NCBI GenBank assembly: GCA_039816045.1
Contig: JBCBYB010000008.1
Coordinates: 62,001 to 126,000, forward strand
Source: Thermohalobaculum sp039816045
Lineage (GTDB): Bacteria; Pseudomonadota; Alphaproteobacteria; Rhodobacterales; Rhodobacteraceae
Direction of reading: 5' to 3'
Length of the DNA: 64,000 bases
In this document: positions 41,081 through 49,930 of the stretch, in pieces
Layout: each line of letters starts with the position of its first letter
How positions within the stretch are numbered: position 1 is the stretch's first letter
The notes under the pieces: generated by a model
Seen by the model: the letters and a program-made list of their open reading frames with translations, nothing else
The model's database searches: none
Told to the model about the DNA's origin: nothing
Program-made: the position numbers and the translations under genes

Positions 41081-43332
41081 TGGCTGGTGTCCTTTGGTTC
41101 GAGTGGCGCTCGCTGATCGGTCGGCCAGCTGCGGATCGCGTTCAGTGTCACGATGATTGATGAGCCTGACATCGCCAGGGCTGCGACCAGTGGCGTGACC
41201 AAACCCGCCAGCGCGAGCGGGATCGCGAGTGCATTGTAGATTGCGGCAAGGGCAAAGTTTTGCAGAGCGCGACGACGCGCGGTTTGCGCTGTGCGAATTG
41301 CAAATGTCACGGGTGAGAGGCGCGCCCCGGTGAACACCAGATCTGCCGCTGCCCGGCTCACATCCGCTGCGGCCACCGGGGACATCGAAGCGGAGGCAGC
41401 GGCCAGAGCCGGCGCGTCATTAATCCCGTCACCGACCATCAGAATGCGGTGTCCGTCACGCTCGAGCGCTCGGATATGGGCGAGTTTGTCTGTTGGAGTT
41501 TGGGTCGAGAGGGCTTTTGGAATTCCGGCAGCTCTGGCAAGCCGAGCCACCGGACCACTTCCATCCCCTGAAAGCAATACAACCTTCAACCCCAAACCAC
41601 ACAGGGCCGAACACGTCTCAGGGCCATCCTTACGCAGCACTTCTCCGAAAGTGAAAGCAAGAGGTGTGCCATCTCCAACGCGCAGAAAGACTGCCGTTTC
41701 CTCGGTGGGCTCCGCGCCCGTCCACGCCGCACTTCCCAGACGGGCGGTCAGATCGCCCGCGCGTCCCTCGATGCCCAGTCCCGGATGCTCGATCACCTCT
41801 GTGATCTCCGCAGGCGAGATGCTGTGTGCCGCCGCCGCTTCACTGAGGGCGCGCGCCAAAGGGTGGCGTGAGGAGCGCGCGAGCGCCATTGCGATGGGCC
41901 AGGCGGGGTCGTCGATGCGCGGGGCGTTGTTCAGAACGGGTTGCCCGTCGGTGAGCGTGCCCGTCTTATCGAAAACCACCGTATCAACAGTCGCCAAACG
42001 CTCGAGCGCACCAGCGTCCTTCAGCAAGACCCCACTTCGGAAGAGCTTGCCGCCCGCCGCCGCATGCACAGCTGGAACCGCAAGCCCGAGTGCACAGGGG
42101 CAGGTTATGATAAGGAGCGCTGTGGCCACCGAGAGCGACAGCCGAATGTCTCCTGTCGCGAGATACCAGCCAAAAAATGCTGTGGCAGCAATGAGATGGA
42201 CCAAGGGTGCATAGATGCGGGCCGCTTGGTCGGCCCAGCGGTCATAGCGGGTCTTGCCATGCTCTGCCACTGTGACCATTCGGGCAATCTCAGCCAGCAG
42301 CGTTGCCTCGCCGGTCGCGCGGGCCCGGACCCGAAGCACACCGGAGAGGTTCAGCATGCCGGCATGGACCTCCGCTCCTTCTTCCACGACCTCGGGGCGA
42401 CTCTCGCCAGTCACCAGCGATCGATCGACATCCGAGCGCCCGACCTCCACCACTCCGTCAGCGGGAATGCGCTCACCCGCGGCGACTTCGACAAGGGCAC
42501 CGGGCGACAGCTCCTCGGCGGGGATCGCCGCACGGGAGCCATCCGCTGCAATCACCGTCGCCGACCGTGCTGACAGTGCGGTTAGCTCCGCCGCTGAGGA
42601 TCGCGCGACGGCTCGGGTCCGGTGGTCGAGGTACCGCCCAACCAAGAGAAAGAAGAGCAGCGAGATGCCTGCATCGAAATAGGCGTGCTCCCCGCTCAGC
42701 ATTGTTTCATAGAGCGAGGACCCCGCTGCGAGACAGACGGCGAGCGAAATTGGGACATCCATATTGAGACGCCTGGCCCGCAATGAACCAATGGCAGAGC
42801 GGAAGAAGGGCATCCCAGAATACGCGATCGCCGGCAGCGCAATCAGTGCGGAGACCCAGTGAAGGAAATCCCGTGTTGCATCCTCAGCGCCCGACCAGAC
42901 AGACACCGAGAGCAGCATGACGTTCATCGCTGCGAAGCCGGCGACGCCGAGCCTCGCTAGCAAATCGCGCCCTTGGGCGTCCCGATCGACGCCGGCCATC
43001 GCATTGGCGTCGAAGGGCTTTGCATCATAGCCGAGCGCCTCAAGCGCCTCGATGATCCGCGAGACCGAACTCACATCCGGGTTAAACTCAACGTTTGCCC
43101 GCCGGAGCGACAGGTTTACACGGACGAACTCGATACCGGTTTCCTGTGCGAGCCCTCGCTCAATGGTGCCTATGCATCCGGCGCAGGAGATCCCCGGCAA
43201 AAGGAGATCAACCCGCTTTCGTCGGCCTTCGCTCGGGCGCGCCCAGCGTTCAGCGGCCTGGCTTGCAAGGGCACTTGCCGCGCCTCCTCCGCAACAGGGC
43301 GAAAAGGGCGGGTTGTCCTCTAGATCGCGCAT
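41077..43332 (-). CDS. ccoI: Copper-exporting P1B-type ATPase CcoI (FixI/CopA2)
   Basis: 751 residues. N-terminal Cys-rich start (PCCGGGAAS) and a heavy-metal domain with GISCAGCIGTIE (CxxC); eight helices with the metal-site CPC in ITCPCALGLAVPAVHA; phosphorylation loop VFDKTGTLTDG; GDGINDAPAL hinge. CopA2-type ATPases export Cu(I) slowly to the periplasm for insertion into cbb3 oxidase rather than for detoxification. ATG 43332 overlaps the ccoH stop (TGATG); GTG 43335 is one codon upstream. Third gene of ccoGHIS. Confidence 0.95.
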   Translation of the reverse strand: MRDLEDNPPFSPCCGGGAASALASQAAERWARPSEGRRKRVDLLLPGISCAGCIGTIERGLAQETGIEFVRVNLSLRRANVEFNPDVSSVSRIIEALEALGYDAKPFDANAMAGVDRDAQGRDLLARLGVAGFAAMNVMLLSVSVWSGAEDATRDFLHWVSALIALPAIAYSGMPFFRSAIGSLRARRLNMDVPISLAVCLAAGSSLYETMLSGEHAYFDAGISLLFFLLVGRYLDHRTRAVARSSAAELTALSARSATVIAADGSRAAIPAEELSPGALVEVAAGERIPADGVVEVGRSDVDRSLVTGESRPEVVEEGAEVHAGMLNLSGVLRVRARATGEATLLAEIARMVTVAEHGKTRYDRWADQAARIYAPLVHLIAATAFFGWYLATGDIRLSLSVATALLIITCPCALGLAVPAVHAAAGGKLFRSGVLLKDAGALERLATVDTVVFDKTGTLTDGQPVLNNAPRIDDPAWPIAMALARSSRHPLARALSEAAAAHSISPAEITEVIEHPGLGIEGRAGDLTARLGSAAWTGAEPTEETAVFLRVGDGTPLAFTFGEVLRKDGPETCSALCGLGLKVVLLSGDGSGPVARLARAAGIPKALSTQTPTDKLAHIRALERDGHRILMVGDGINDAPALAAASASMSPVAAADVSRAAADLVFTGARLSPVTFAIRTAQTARRRALQNFALAAIYNALAIPLALAGLVTPLVAALAMSGSSIIVTLNAIRSWPTDQRAPLEPKDTSQ

Positions 43333-43820
43333 CACTTGGGCTCCGGGACGAAGAGATTGGCGGATGCAGTATAGGACGCCTTGCCGTCATTTGCTGCGAT
43401 GGCTATCCGCCATTGACCCGGTGCAAGGGAGGCTTCGGCCTCGTATTCACCCGGCTTTGATCCAGCCCTTGCGGTCAGCGCGCGATCCTGAGCGTCGGTT
43501 GCCGGACGGCCCACGGTGATTGCCGGTGCCAACCCCTCGAGAGGCGCTCCCTCCGCATCGCTAAACCGAACGGTCAGCACACCGTCGCGATGGGCCACCA
43601 CGGACTGCCAGCCCAGCGTCCGTTGTGCCGCGGTGCGGGCATCCCAGCCCTGGCTTGCGACATAGGAGTTCTTCACGATCAGCCCCGGGAAGCTCCCGGT
43701 TGCCGAGAACAGAAGCGTGAGGTTCGCCGTCAAAATAACGCCGAAGGCCAGGAGCGCGATCACAAGAACCATGCGCCCAGTGATTGGACGGGCGGATCGA
43801 TCGAGATGGGTGTTGCTCAT
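43332..43820 (-). CDS. ccoH: cbb3 oxidase assembly protein CcoH (FixH)
   Basis: 162 residues: one membrane helix (MVLVIALLAFGVILTANLTL) followed by a periplasmic FixH domain with NSYVASQGWDARTAAQ, the family motif, and a beta-sandwich ending NLFVPEPK. CcoH is a stable contact of the cbb3 complex during assembly. ATG 43820 (MSNTHLD) overlaps the ccoG stop as ATGA. Confidence 0.94.
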   Translation of the reverse strand: MSNTHLDRSARPITGRMVLVIALLAFGVILTANLTLLFSATGSFPGLIVKNSYVASQGWDARTAAQRTLGWQSVVAHRDGVLTVRFSDAEGAPLEGLAPAITVGRPATDAQDRALTARAGSKPGEYEAEASLAPGQWRIAIAANDGKASYTASANLFVPEPK

Positions 43821-45247
43821 TCTTCGGGTCCTCTGAAATGCGTCTTGTAGGCGGTGCACTCCCGGGTCGCGACGTTTTCGACCCACATCGTAAGGTCAAA
43901 GCGCTCTGGCATGCCGAACCACGGTGGGGCCGTTAGGAAGACACGTAAGCGCCGGGTCGTGTCGGCGGCCACGGTGAACACAAGGCTTGCTTCGTTCTGT
44001 ACCTCTGGCACCACGAAGTAGTCGCTCTTGACCGAGAGGCGAAACCGGTTGGGCTCGCCGCTCTTGTTGTGAACCTTGAGGGTATAGCCGTTCCGGATCT
44101 CGCCGTTGGTCAGCGTAACATAGAGCGGATTGCGGTCCCGCTCGAGAGATATGCCGACCTCGGAGCGCACAAACAGCGCGACCACCATCGCGATCCCGAT
44201 CAGCGACCATAGAGCAGTGTAGAGCAGTGTGCGCGCCCGAACCACCCGGCGCCATGACGGCACGGGCTCGGCGCCGCCTCGCTCCAGCGTCTCGTCGGCA
44301 AGGGTGCAATAGTCGATCAGCCCGCGGGGCTTGCCAATCTTGGCCATGATGTCGTCGCAGGCATCGATGCAGAGCGCGCAGGTGATGCAGCCGATCTGCT
44401 GGCCCTCTCGGATGTCCACTCCGGTTGGGCAGACGTTGACGCAGGCATTGCAGTCGATGCAGTCGCCGAGCGACGCCGCTGCGGCGGCTTTGCGGTGTTT
44501 GCCCCGGGGCTCTCCGCGCCAGTCCTTGTAGGTGACAATCAAAGACTGGTCGTCGGGCATCGCCCCTTGGATGCGCGGCCAGGGGCACATGTAGATACAG
44601 ACCTGCTCTCGCATAAACCCGCCGAAGATAAACGTCGTAGCGGTGAGAATGCCCACGGTGGTGTAGGCGATGGCGGGCGCCTGACCGGTCGCGAACTGCC
44701 ACGCCAAGGTCGGTGCGTCGGCGAAGTAGAAGATCCAAGCGCCGCCGGTCGCGAGGGCGATGAGCAGCCATAGGGTCCATTTCGCACTGCGGCGCCAGAT
44801 CTTTTTCGCGCCCCAGGGAGCGTTCCAAAGCCGCATCTGAGCGTTCCGGTCGCCGTCGATCCAGCGCTCGACATGTTGGTAGAGATCGACCCAGACAGTC
44901 TGTGGACAAGTGTACCCGCACCAGGCGCGTCCCAGCACCGAGGTCACCAAGAACAGCCCCAAGCCCGCCATGATCAGCAACCCTGCGACATAGTAGAACT
45001 CTTGCGGCCAGATCTCGATCCAAAAGAAGAAGAACCGCCGGTTGGCGAGGTCGACCAGCACGGCTTGGTCCGGCATGTGCGGACCACGGTCCCAGCGGAT
45101 CCATGGGGTGAGGTAATAGACCGCAAGCGTCACCGCCATGATCGCCCATTTGAGGCGGCGGAACTGTCCCGTCACCGATTTTGGAAAGATCGGCTCACGG
45201 GATGTGTAGAGCGGTTCCGCGGAACCGGTGGTGTCCGATTGCGACAA
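43817..45247 (-). CDS. ccoG: cbb3 oxidase accessory iron-sulfur protein CcoG (RdxA/FixG), TTG start
   Basis: 476-residue cupric reductase that feeds Cu(I) to cbb3 assembly. Several membrane helices, polyferredoxin motifs GRAWCGYTCPQTVW, CIDCNACVNVCPTG and CITCALCIDACDD, and a C-terminal Ig-like domain. The start chosen is TTG 45247, which has a GGAGG site six bases upstream and begins the typical SQSDTTG sequence; ATG 45295 in the same frame has no ribosome-binding site and would lie upstream of the transcription start predicted from the FNR box. Head of ccoGHIS; ccoNOQP is not upstream, where IS debris lies instead. Confidence 0.93.
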   Translation of the reverse strand: MSQSDTTGSAEPLYTSREPIFPKSVTGQFRRLKWAIMAVTLAVYYLTPWIRWDRGPHMPDQAVLVDLANRRFFFFWIEIWPQEFYYVAGLLIMAGLGLFLVTSVLGRAWCGYTCPQTVWVDLYQHVERWIDGDRNAQMRLWNAPWGAKKIWRRSAKWTLWLLIALATGGAWIFYFADAPTLAWQFATGQAPAIAYTTVGILTATTFIFGGFMREQVCIYMCPWPRIQGAMPDDQSLIVTYKDWRGEPRGKHRKAAAAASLGDCIDCNACVNVCPTGVDIREGQQIGCITCALCIDACDDIMAKIGKPRGLIDYCTLADETLERGGAEPVPSWRRVVRARTLLYTALWSLIGIAMVVALFVRSEVGISLERDRNPLYVTLTNGEIRNGYTLKVHNKSGEPNRFRLSVKSDYFVVPEVQNEASLVFTVAADTTRRLRVFLTAPPWFGMPERFDLTMWVENVATRECTAYKTHFRGPEE

Positions 45248-45318
45248 GGAGGCCTCCAAAAATCGCGGAGCCCCGAAAGGGCTGGCCCAGATCATCGGAG
45301 AGTCTGGTCCCGTCGTCC

Positions 45319-45332
45319 TTGATCGGAATCAA
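45319..45332 (-). promoter_or_regulatory. FNR/FnrL-type box upstream of ccoG
   Basis: TTGATCGGAATCAA, a perfect match to the FNR family consensus TTGAT-N4-ATCAA. If it is a class II site centred at -41.5, transcription starts near 45284, with GATGAT at 45296-45291 as -10 element. This gives low-oxygen induction of ccoGHIS, as known for FnrL in Rhodobacter. Confidence 0.85.
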
Positions 45333-45439
45333 ACCCGTCAAAGCGATCGTGGCGCTCGGCTCTGAGTTGGTCGGGCGATGTCGAAACCGGCTTCTAGCTG
45401 CGGTTCGGGTCCGCAGCTTGTGCGGCGGAGTTTCCGTCA

Positions 45440-45989
45440 CGGTCTCGGCCCCGCCGCGCTCATCTGTGAGGCAGGCGTGTCGAAGACCTGCGTTGAGGCC
45501 AAGGTGTCCGAGAGACAGTGACCACCCCTTGAGGAGCTGGCCCGGGAGGCAGCAGCTTGGATGCTTCGGACCATGGCAAAACGCACCGGCCTGGCCACCT
45601 CAACCGTGTAGGGGTTTGGAAGGCGCAACCGCTCCCACCGTATCGTTGGCTGGTCTTCAAGCTCTCGAAGGATCCGGCCTTCTCGAACCGTCGCCAAGCG
45701 CAACTGTACCAGGACGCTGTTCTCGACGCTCAAACCGCTGACTGGCAGGGTCTTTGGGCGAACCGTGCCGCGGCGTCGTTATCTGGAATTCCTGCTGGGT
45801 GTCAGTGCCCCCAACCGCGAGTTCCCGGCTGGCAAGACCATGCACGCGATCCTAGACAGTCTGGCCGCGCGCAAGACGCTGGCCATGCGACGGTGCCCCG
45901 AACGACATCTCCGGTGGGCGGTCCACTTCACAGCAGATGCGAGCTTACGGCGGAATGCGGCCGAACTCGCTTTGCAATGCTTTCGCTGA
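45440..45989 (+). pseudogene. Decayed IS630-family transposase
   Basis: Fragments in several plus-strand frames follow the order of an IS630-type transposase: CEAGVSKTCVEAK (N-terminal HTH) near 45460; PLEELAREAAAW and MAKRTGLATSTV ending in TAG at 45607-45609; then, frame shifted, VGVWKAQPLPPYR and FKLSKDPAF at about 45604-45680; then, shifted again, PRRRYLEFLLG, FPAGKTMHAILD and RWAVHFTAD to a TGA at 45989. The central catalytic DEKSQ region is missing, so there is an internal deletion as well. Faint similarity continues to about 46040. The rest of the gap 45248-46068 holds only the FNR box and ccoG leader. Confidence 0.65.
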
Positions 45990-46065
45990 GTGCGACGCCA
46001 GCGCCCTTCCCTGGAGCGCAGACTCAAGCGCCATTGTCACCGTTAGAAGTCGGTTTCTCCAAATA

Positions 46066-46068
46066 CTA
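46066..46068. repeat. Target-site duplication of the IS5-family element (left copy)
   Basis: CTA here and CTA at 46942-46944 border the element, consistent with a 2-4 bp duplication at a CTAG-like target. The left copy also provides the transposase stop codon on the minus strand. Confidence 0.7.
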
Positions 46069-46847
46069 GGCCGTGTGGACGAATTTGCCCAAGACGAAAG
46101 CTGCGGCCAGCGCGACGATGGAGCGGAAGTTTCGGGCGGTCTTCTCGCATCGTAGCGCGACGCGCTTGAAGCGCTTCATCCTGTCGATCATCTGCTCGAT
46201 GCGGGCCCGTCCCCGGTAGAGTGCCCTCGCGAAGCGGGCTGGAATGCTCTTCCGGTTGGATCGATGCGGGATCACCGGGACGGCGCCGCGGTCGCGCGCC
46301 ATGGCCCGGTTGGCATCGCTGTCGTATCCCTTGTCGCCGACGACGGCGCGGGGCGCCTCGTCGGGTCCTGCATCGATGAGGGTCGCGAACATCGGCGCAT
46401 CCGAGGCTTCGCCGCCGGTCAGCTCGAAGGCGATGAGAAGCCCGTCATGGTCGGTCTTCACATGGATCTTGGTGCCGAACCCGCCGCGCGAGCGGCCGAG
46501 TGCCTGGCCGTCCTGCCCCCTTTCGCGCCAGCCGCCGAGACATGGGCCCGGACGACCGTCGAGTCGAACATCTGAACGAGATGAGCCGTGCCGCTGGGGC
46601 CAGCGAGCAAGGCAAACCAATCCTCGAACACGCCAGCCTTGCTCAGGCGATCGAAGCGCTTCCAGACGGAGTTCCAGGGGCCGAACCGTACGGGCAGCGC
46701 GCGCCAGGAGATGTTGTGGACCGTGAAATAGTGGAGCGCCTCGAGGAACAGCCGGTCGTCCCGCGCCTTCGCGCCGCGAGCCGGCAGACAGGCGCGGAAC
46801 ACCTCGAGCGCCACCTCCCAATCCGCCTCCGTCATCTTCGTCGACAT
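46066..46847 (-). CDS. IS5-family transposase, OrfA-OrfB by programmed -1 frameshift
   Basis: OrfA (46847 to 46458, MSTKMTEADWEVAL) holds the N-terminal DUF4096-type domain with DSTVVRAHVSAAGAKGG. OrfB continues as QDGQALGRSRGGFGTKIH through GDKGYDSDANR and the Y-(2)-R-(3)-E-like stretch ALYRGRARIEQMIDRMKRFKR. The frames join at an AAAGGGGG run (46523 down to 46516), a -1 slip there restoring the family sequence KGGQDGQ. The DDE residues appear present. The stop codon TAG lies outside the element and is supplied by the CTA target repeat. The first ATG with a GGGAGG site is 46847. Confidence 0.87.
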
Positions 46848-46941
46848 CGCCGACCTCCCATGCAGTCGGCTCTCCATGAATCAGACAAATCTCCGCACGG
46901 GAATCCTCAAACCGTTACTTGAGTCAATTCGTCCACAGGCC
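46069..46941 (-). mobile_element. IS5-family (IS427-group-like) insertion sequence, apparently intact
   Basis: 873-bp element. Imperfect terminal inverted repeats: left end GGCCGTGTGGACGAATTT, right end (reverse complement) GGCCTGTGGACGAATTG, one gap. Flanked by CTA direct repeats at 46066-46068 and 46942-46944 (within CTAGG on both sides). It carries one frameshifted transposase reading frame on the minus strand. Confidence 0.88.
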
Positions 46942-46947
46942 CTAGGA

Positions 46948-47268
46948 TCAATCCGATAGATCATCCGAGGGTGCAGTGAACTCTTGCGCCGACCACTCAT
47001 CGCTCTGATCTAATCGGCCGTTTCCCTCTGAACGGCTGCCTTGGGTTTTGGACTCGCGATAGGCCGCCGAGAGGATCCCTGGATGTTCCGCTGAAACGGC
47101 AACGCCATGCGGCGCGACGCGTCTCAGGTCTTCGACGATACTGCGACCCAATGTGTCGGTGAGGCTCATGCCGAGGACGAAGATGGCCGCGAGGGCCGCT
47201 GTCAGCGCGCCGCTGGTCAGCATAATCCAATCCATCGCAGCAGCGCCGCACGGATCTTTCAGATACAT
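46948..47268 (-). CDS. Small pilin-like membrane protein, unknown function
   Basis: 106 residues. A short leader MYLKDPCGAAAMDW runs into a single hydrophobic helix IMLTSGALTAALAAIFVLG, a layout reminiscent of Flp/Tad-type pilins (Gly, then an acidic-aromatic DW and a helix). The remaining half is polar, with no recognised motif. ATG 47268 is one choice; GTG 47307 is in frame upstream and neither has a strong ribosome-binding site. The stop lies 3 bp beyond the right target repeat of the IS element, so the insertion did not cut the gene. Function not recognised. Confidence 0.5.
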   Translation of the reverse strand: MYLKDPCGAAAMDWIMLTSGALTAALAAIFVLGMSLTDTLGRSIVEDLRRVAPHGVAVSAEHPGILSAAYRESKTQGSRSEGNGRLDQSDEWSAQEFTAPSDDLSD

Positions 47269-47487
47269 AGAGAGCGACCGGAGAAACCGGGACCGAGTGT
47301 ACACCACACCAAAACCTACGACGCATAAATAACCTGCTAACGAAATAGAGAAATTGTCCTAACGAAGCTTTAAGCGAGAGGGTAAACCGGCCAGCGGGGT
47401 TCCGCTGCGATCCGTTCTGCGCTAGATCCGCGCCTGACCGCGTAGGCCTGCCAAGGGCCCGCGGGTTCTTACCGGACGAGGCCGACG

Positions 47488-49926
47488 ATGAAGTTTCCGC
47501 TTTCCTGGTTGCACGACCATCTCGACACGGACGCCAGCGCCGACGAAATCGCTGAGGCACTTACGGATCTTGGGCTTGAGGTCGAGGGGATCGAGGATCC
47601 TACCAAGACGCTTGGAGCGTTCCGGACCTGCCGCGTCATCGAGGCGGTGCAGCACCCGAATGCGGACCGGCTGCGGCTTTGCCGGGTTGAGACCTGGCCG
47701 AAGGGACCTGAAGGGCCGTCCGAGGAAGTCCAAGTGGTTTGTGGTGCCCCAAATGCTCGGACCGGGTTGGTGGGTGTGTTTGCTCCGACCGGCACTCACA
47801 TCCCGGGCACCGGGGTGGATCTCAAACCCGGCGTGATCCGCGGGGTGGAGTCGAACGGTATGCTGTGCTCGGAGCGGGAGCTTGAGCTCTCCGACGATCA
47901 TGACGGCATCATCGACCTGCCGGAGGACGCGCCCCTCGGTGTGCGTTTCATCGACCATGCAGGTCTGAACGATCCGGTCATCGAGATTGCGGTGACGCCA
48001 AACCGTCCGGATGCGTTGGGTGTAGCCGGGATTGCGCGGGATTTGGCCGCTCGGGGCGTTGGCACGCTGAAGATCCCTGCGGTTGAGGCGGTCGCCGGCA
48101 GCTTCCCTTGTCCAATCACGGTCACCATCGACGACGCACTCATCGACAAAGGCTGCCCGGTGTTCTGTGGCCGTCTGATCCGGGGGGTGAAGAACGGACC
48201 CTCGCCAGAGTGGTTGCAGCGCCGACTGAAGGCGATCGGGCTCAGGCCGATCTCCGCGCTCGTGGACATCACCAACTATGTCACCTTTGACCGGGCGCGC
48301 CCCTTGCATGTGTTTGACGCAGACAAGGTGGCCGGCGGCGCGTTGCGGGTGCATCCGGCGGAGGGCGGCGAGACGCTGGTGGCCCTCGACGACAAGGAGT
48401 ACCGCTTCGAGCCGGGAATGATGGCGATCTCCGATGAGAACGGACCTGAGTCCATTGCCGGCATCATGGGCGGCGCTGAGACAGGCTGCACCGAAGAGAC
48501 GGTGAATGTCTTCCTCGAAAGCGCCTACTGGGACCCGGTGACCATCGCCGCGACCGGTCGGCGCCTGAAGATCCACTCCGACGCCCGATATCGCTTCGAG
48601 CGGGGGGTTGATCCGGCGTTCACGCCTGTGGGCATGGAGCTTGCCACGCGCATGATCCTCGCTCTCTGTGGTGGTGAGGTGTCGGAACCTGTTCAGGCGG
48701 GTACAGTGCCGGACACGGCCCGCAGCTACCGCCTGCGGCCGGCACGGGTCGAGAGCCTGGTCGGCATGAGCATCCCGCGAGAGGAGCAGGTGCGCATCCT
48801 CACAGCGCTCGGCTTCTCGGCGACGGGCACGGGTGAGGCGCTGGAGGTCTGGGTGCCTTCCTGGCGACCTGATGTGCACGGCGAGGCGGATCTGGTGGAG
48901 GAGATCGCCCGGGTCGCGTCGCTCACCAAGCTCAAGGCGAAACCGATGTCGCGGCCGGATCCAGGTGTCCTGCGCCCGGTGCTGACGCCTGCGCAAGTGC
49001 GGGAAGCTGCAGCCCGTCGGAGCCTGGCCGCATCGGGTCTGAACGAGTGTGTAGGCTACAGCTTCGTCTCCGGTCCGCAGGCCGCGCTTTTTGGTGGCGG
49101 GGAGGATGCGCGCAAGCTTGCCAACCCGATCAGCTCGGAACTCTCGGATATGCGGCCCTCGCTTCTGCCGGGGCTTTTGGCCGCCGCCGCCCGCAATCAG
49201 GCGCGCGGGTTTGGCGATCTTGGGCTCTTCGAGGTTGGCCCTGCCTTTCTCGGCGCTGAGCCTGGAGAGCAGGAAGCACAGGCAACGGCGCTCCGCGTTG
49301 GCCATACCGGTCCGCGGCATTGGGCCGGCGATCGGCGGGCCGTTGATCTCGGCGATGCCCGGCGGGATGCGGAGGCGGTGCTCTCCGCTGTCGGCGCGCC
49401 CGTCGTCCGGCTGCAGATCGCCCGGGAGGCGCCCGAGTGGTTCCACCCTGGCAGGTCGGCGGCGCTCAAGATGGGCCCCAAGGTCACGCTCGCCGTCTTC
49501 GGCGAACTGCATCCCAAGGTGCTGACCGAGATGGACATCAAGGGACCCGCCGTGGCCTCGGTCGTATTCCTGGATGCCGTACCAGCACCGAAGCGCAAAG
49601 GGACCGCCCGGCCAGCGCTCGCCACGTCGGATTTCCAAAGCGTCGAGCGCGATTTCGCGTTTGTTGTCGGTGATCGGGTAGAGGCGCAGGCGATCCTCCG
49701 CGCCGCGCTTGGGGCCGACAAAGCCCTGGTAGCAGACGCACAGGTCTTCGATCTCTTCGAAGGCGCCCGCGCCGCGGAGCAGTTCGGCGAGGGCAAGAAA
49801 TCCGTTGGCGTTACGCTTCGGCTCGAGCCCAAGGACGGCACGCTCACGGATGAACAGATCGAAGCGCTCTCGGCCAAACTGATTGCGGCGGTCGAGAAAG
49901 CAACGGGTGGGCAGCTTCGAACCTGA
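47488..49926 (+). CDS. pheT: Phenylalanyl-tRNA synthetase beta subunit
   Basis: 812-residue PheT. N-terminal KFPLSWLHDHLDTDAS and the tRNA-binding EMAP-like domain (VEAVQHPNADRLRLCRVETW), then B3/B4 editing and B5 domains (HSDARYRFERGVDPAFTP), and the C-terminal anticodon-binding domain (FDLFEGARAAEQFGEGKKSVG). It pairs with PheS to charge tRNA-Phe and edits mischarged Tyr. The usual partner pheS is not upstream; that side holds the pilin-like gene and IS. ATG 47488. A 219-bp leader with no clear tRNA-like attenuator precedes it. Convergent with azlD. Confidence 0.97.
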   Translation: MKFPLSWLHDHLDTDASADEIAEALTDLGLEVEGIEDPTKTLGAFRTCRVIEAVQHPNADRLRLCRVETWPKGPEGPSEEVQVVCGAPNARTGLVGVFAPTGTHIPGTGVDLKPGVIRGVESNGMLCSERELELSDDHDGIIDLPEDAPLGVRFIDHAGLNDPVIEIAVTPNRPDALGVAGIARDLAARGVGTLKIPAVEAVAGSFPCPITVTIDDALIDKGCPVFCGRLIRGVKNGPSPEWLQRRLKAIGLRPISALVDITNYVTFDRARPLHVFDADKVAGGALRVHPAEGGETLVALDDKEYRFEPGMMAISDENGPESIAGIMGGAETGCTEETVNVFLESAYWDPVTIAATGRRLKIHSDARYRFERGVDPAFTPVGMELATRMILALCGGEVSEPVQAGTVPDTARSYRLRPARVESLVGMSIPREEQVRILTALGFSATGTGEALEVWVPSWRPDVHGEADLVEEIARVASLTKLKAKPMSRPDPGVLRPVLTPAQVREAAARRSLAASGLNECVGYSFVSGPQAALFGGGEDARKLANPISSELSDMRPSLLPGLLAAAARNQARGFGDLGLFEVGPAFLGAEPGEQEAQATALRVGHTGPRHWAGDRRAVDLGDARRDAEAVLSAVGAPVVRLQIAREAPEWFHPGRSAALKMGPKVTLAVFGELHPKVLTEMDIKGPAVASVVFLDAVPAPKRKGTARPALATSDFQSVERDFAFVVGDRVEAQAILRAALGADKALVADAQVFDLFEGARAAEQFGEGKKSVGVTLRLEPKDGTLTDEQIEALSAKLIAAVEKATGGQLRT

Positions 49927-49930
49927 AGGC

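Noticed and set aside
47422..49638. 738-codon minus-strand frame opposite pheT
   Set aside because: PheT is unambiguous on the plus strand; the other frame is a shadow.
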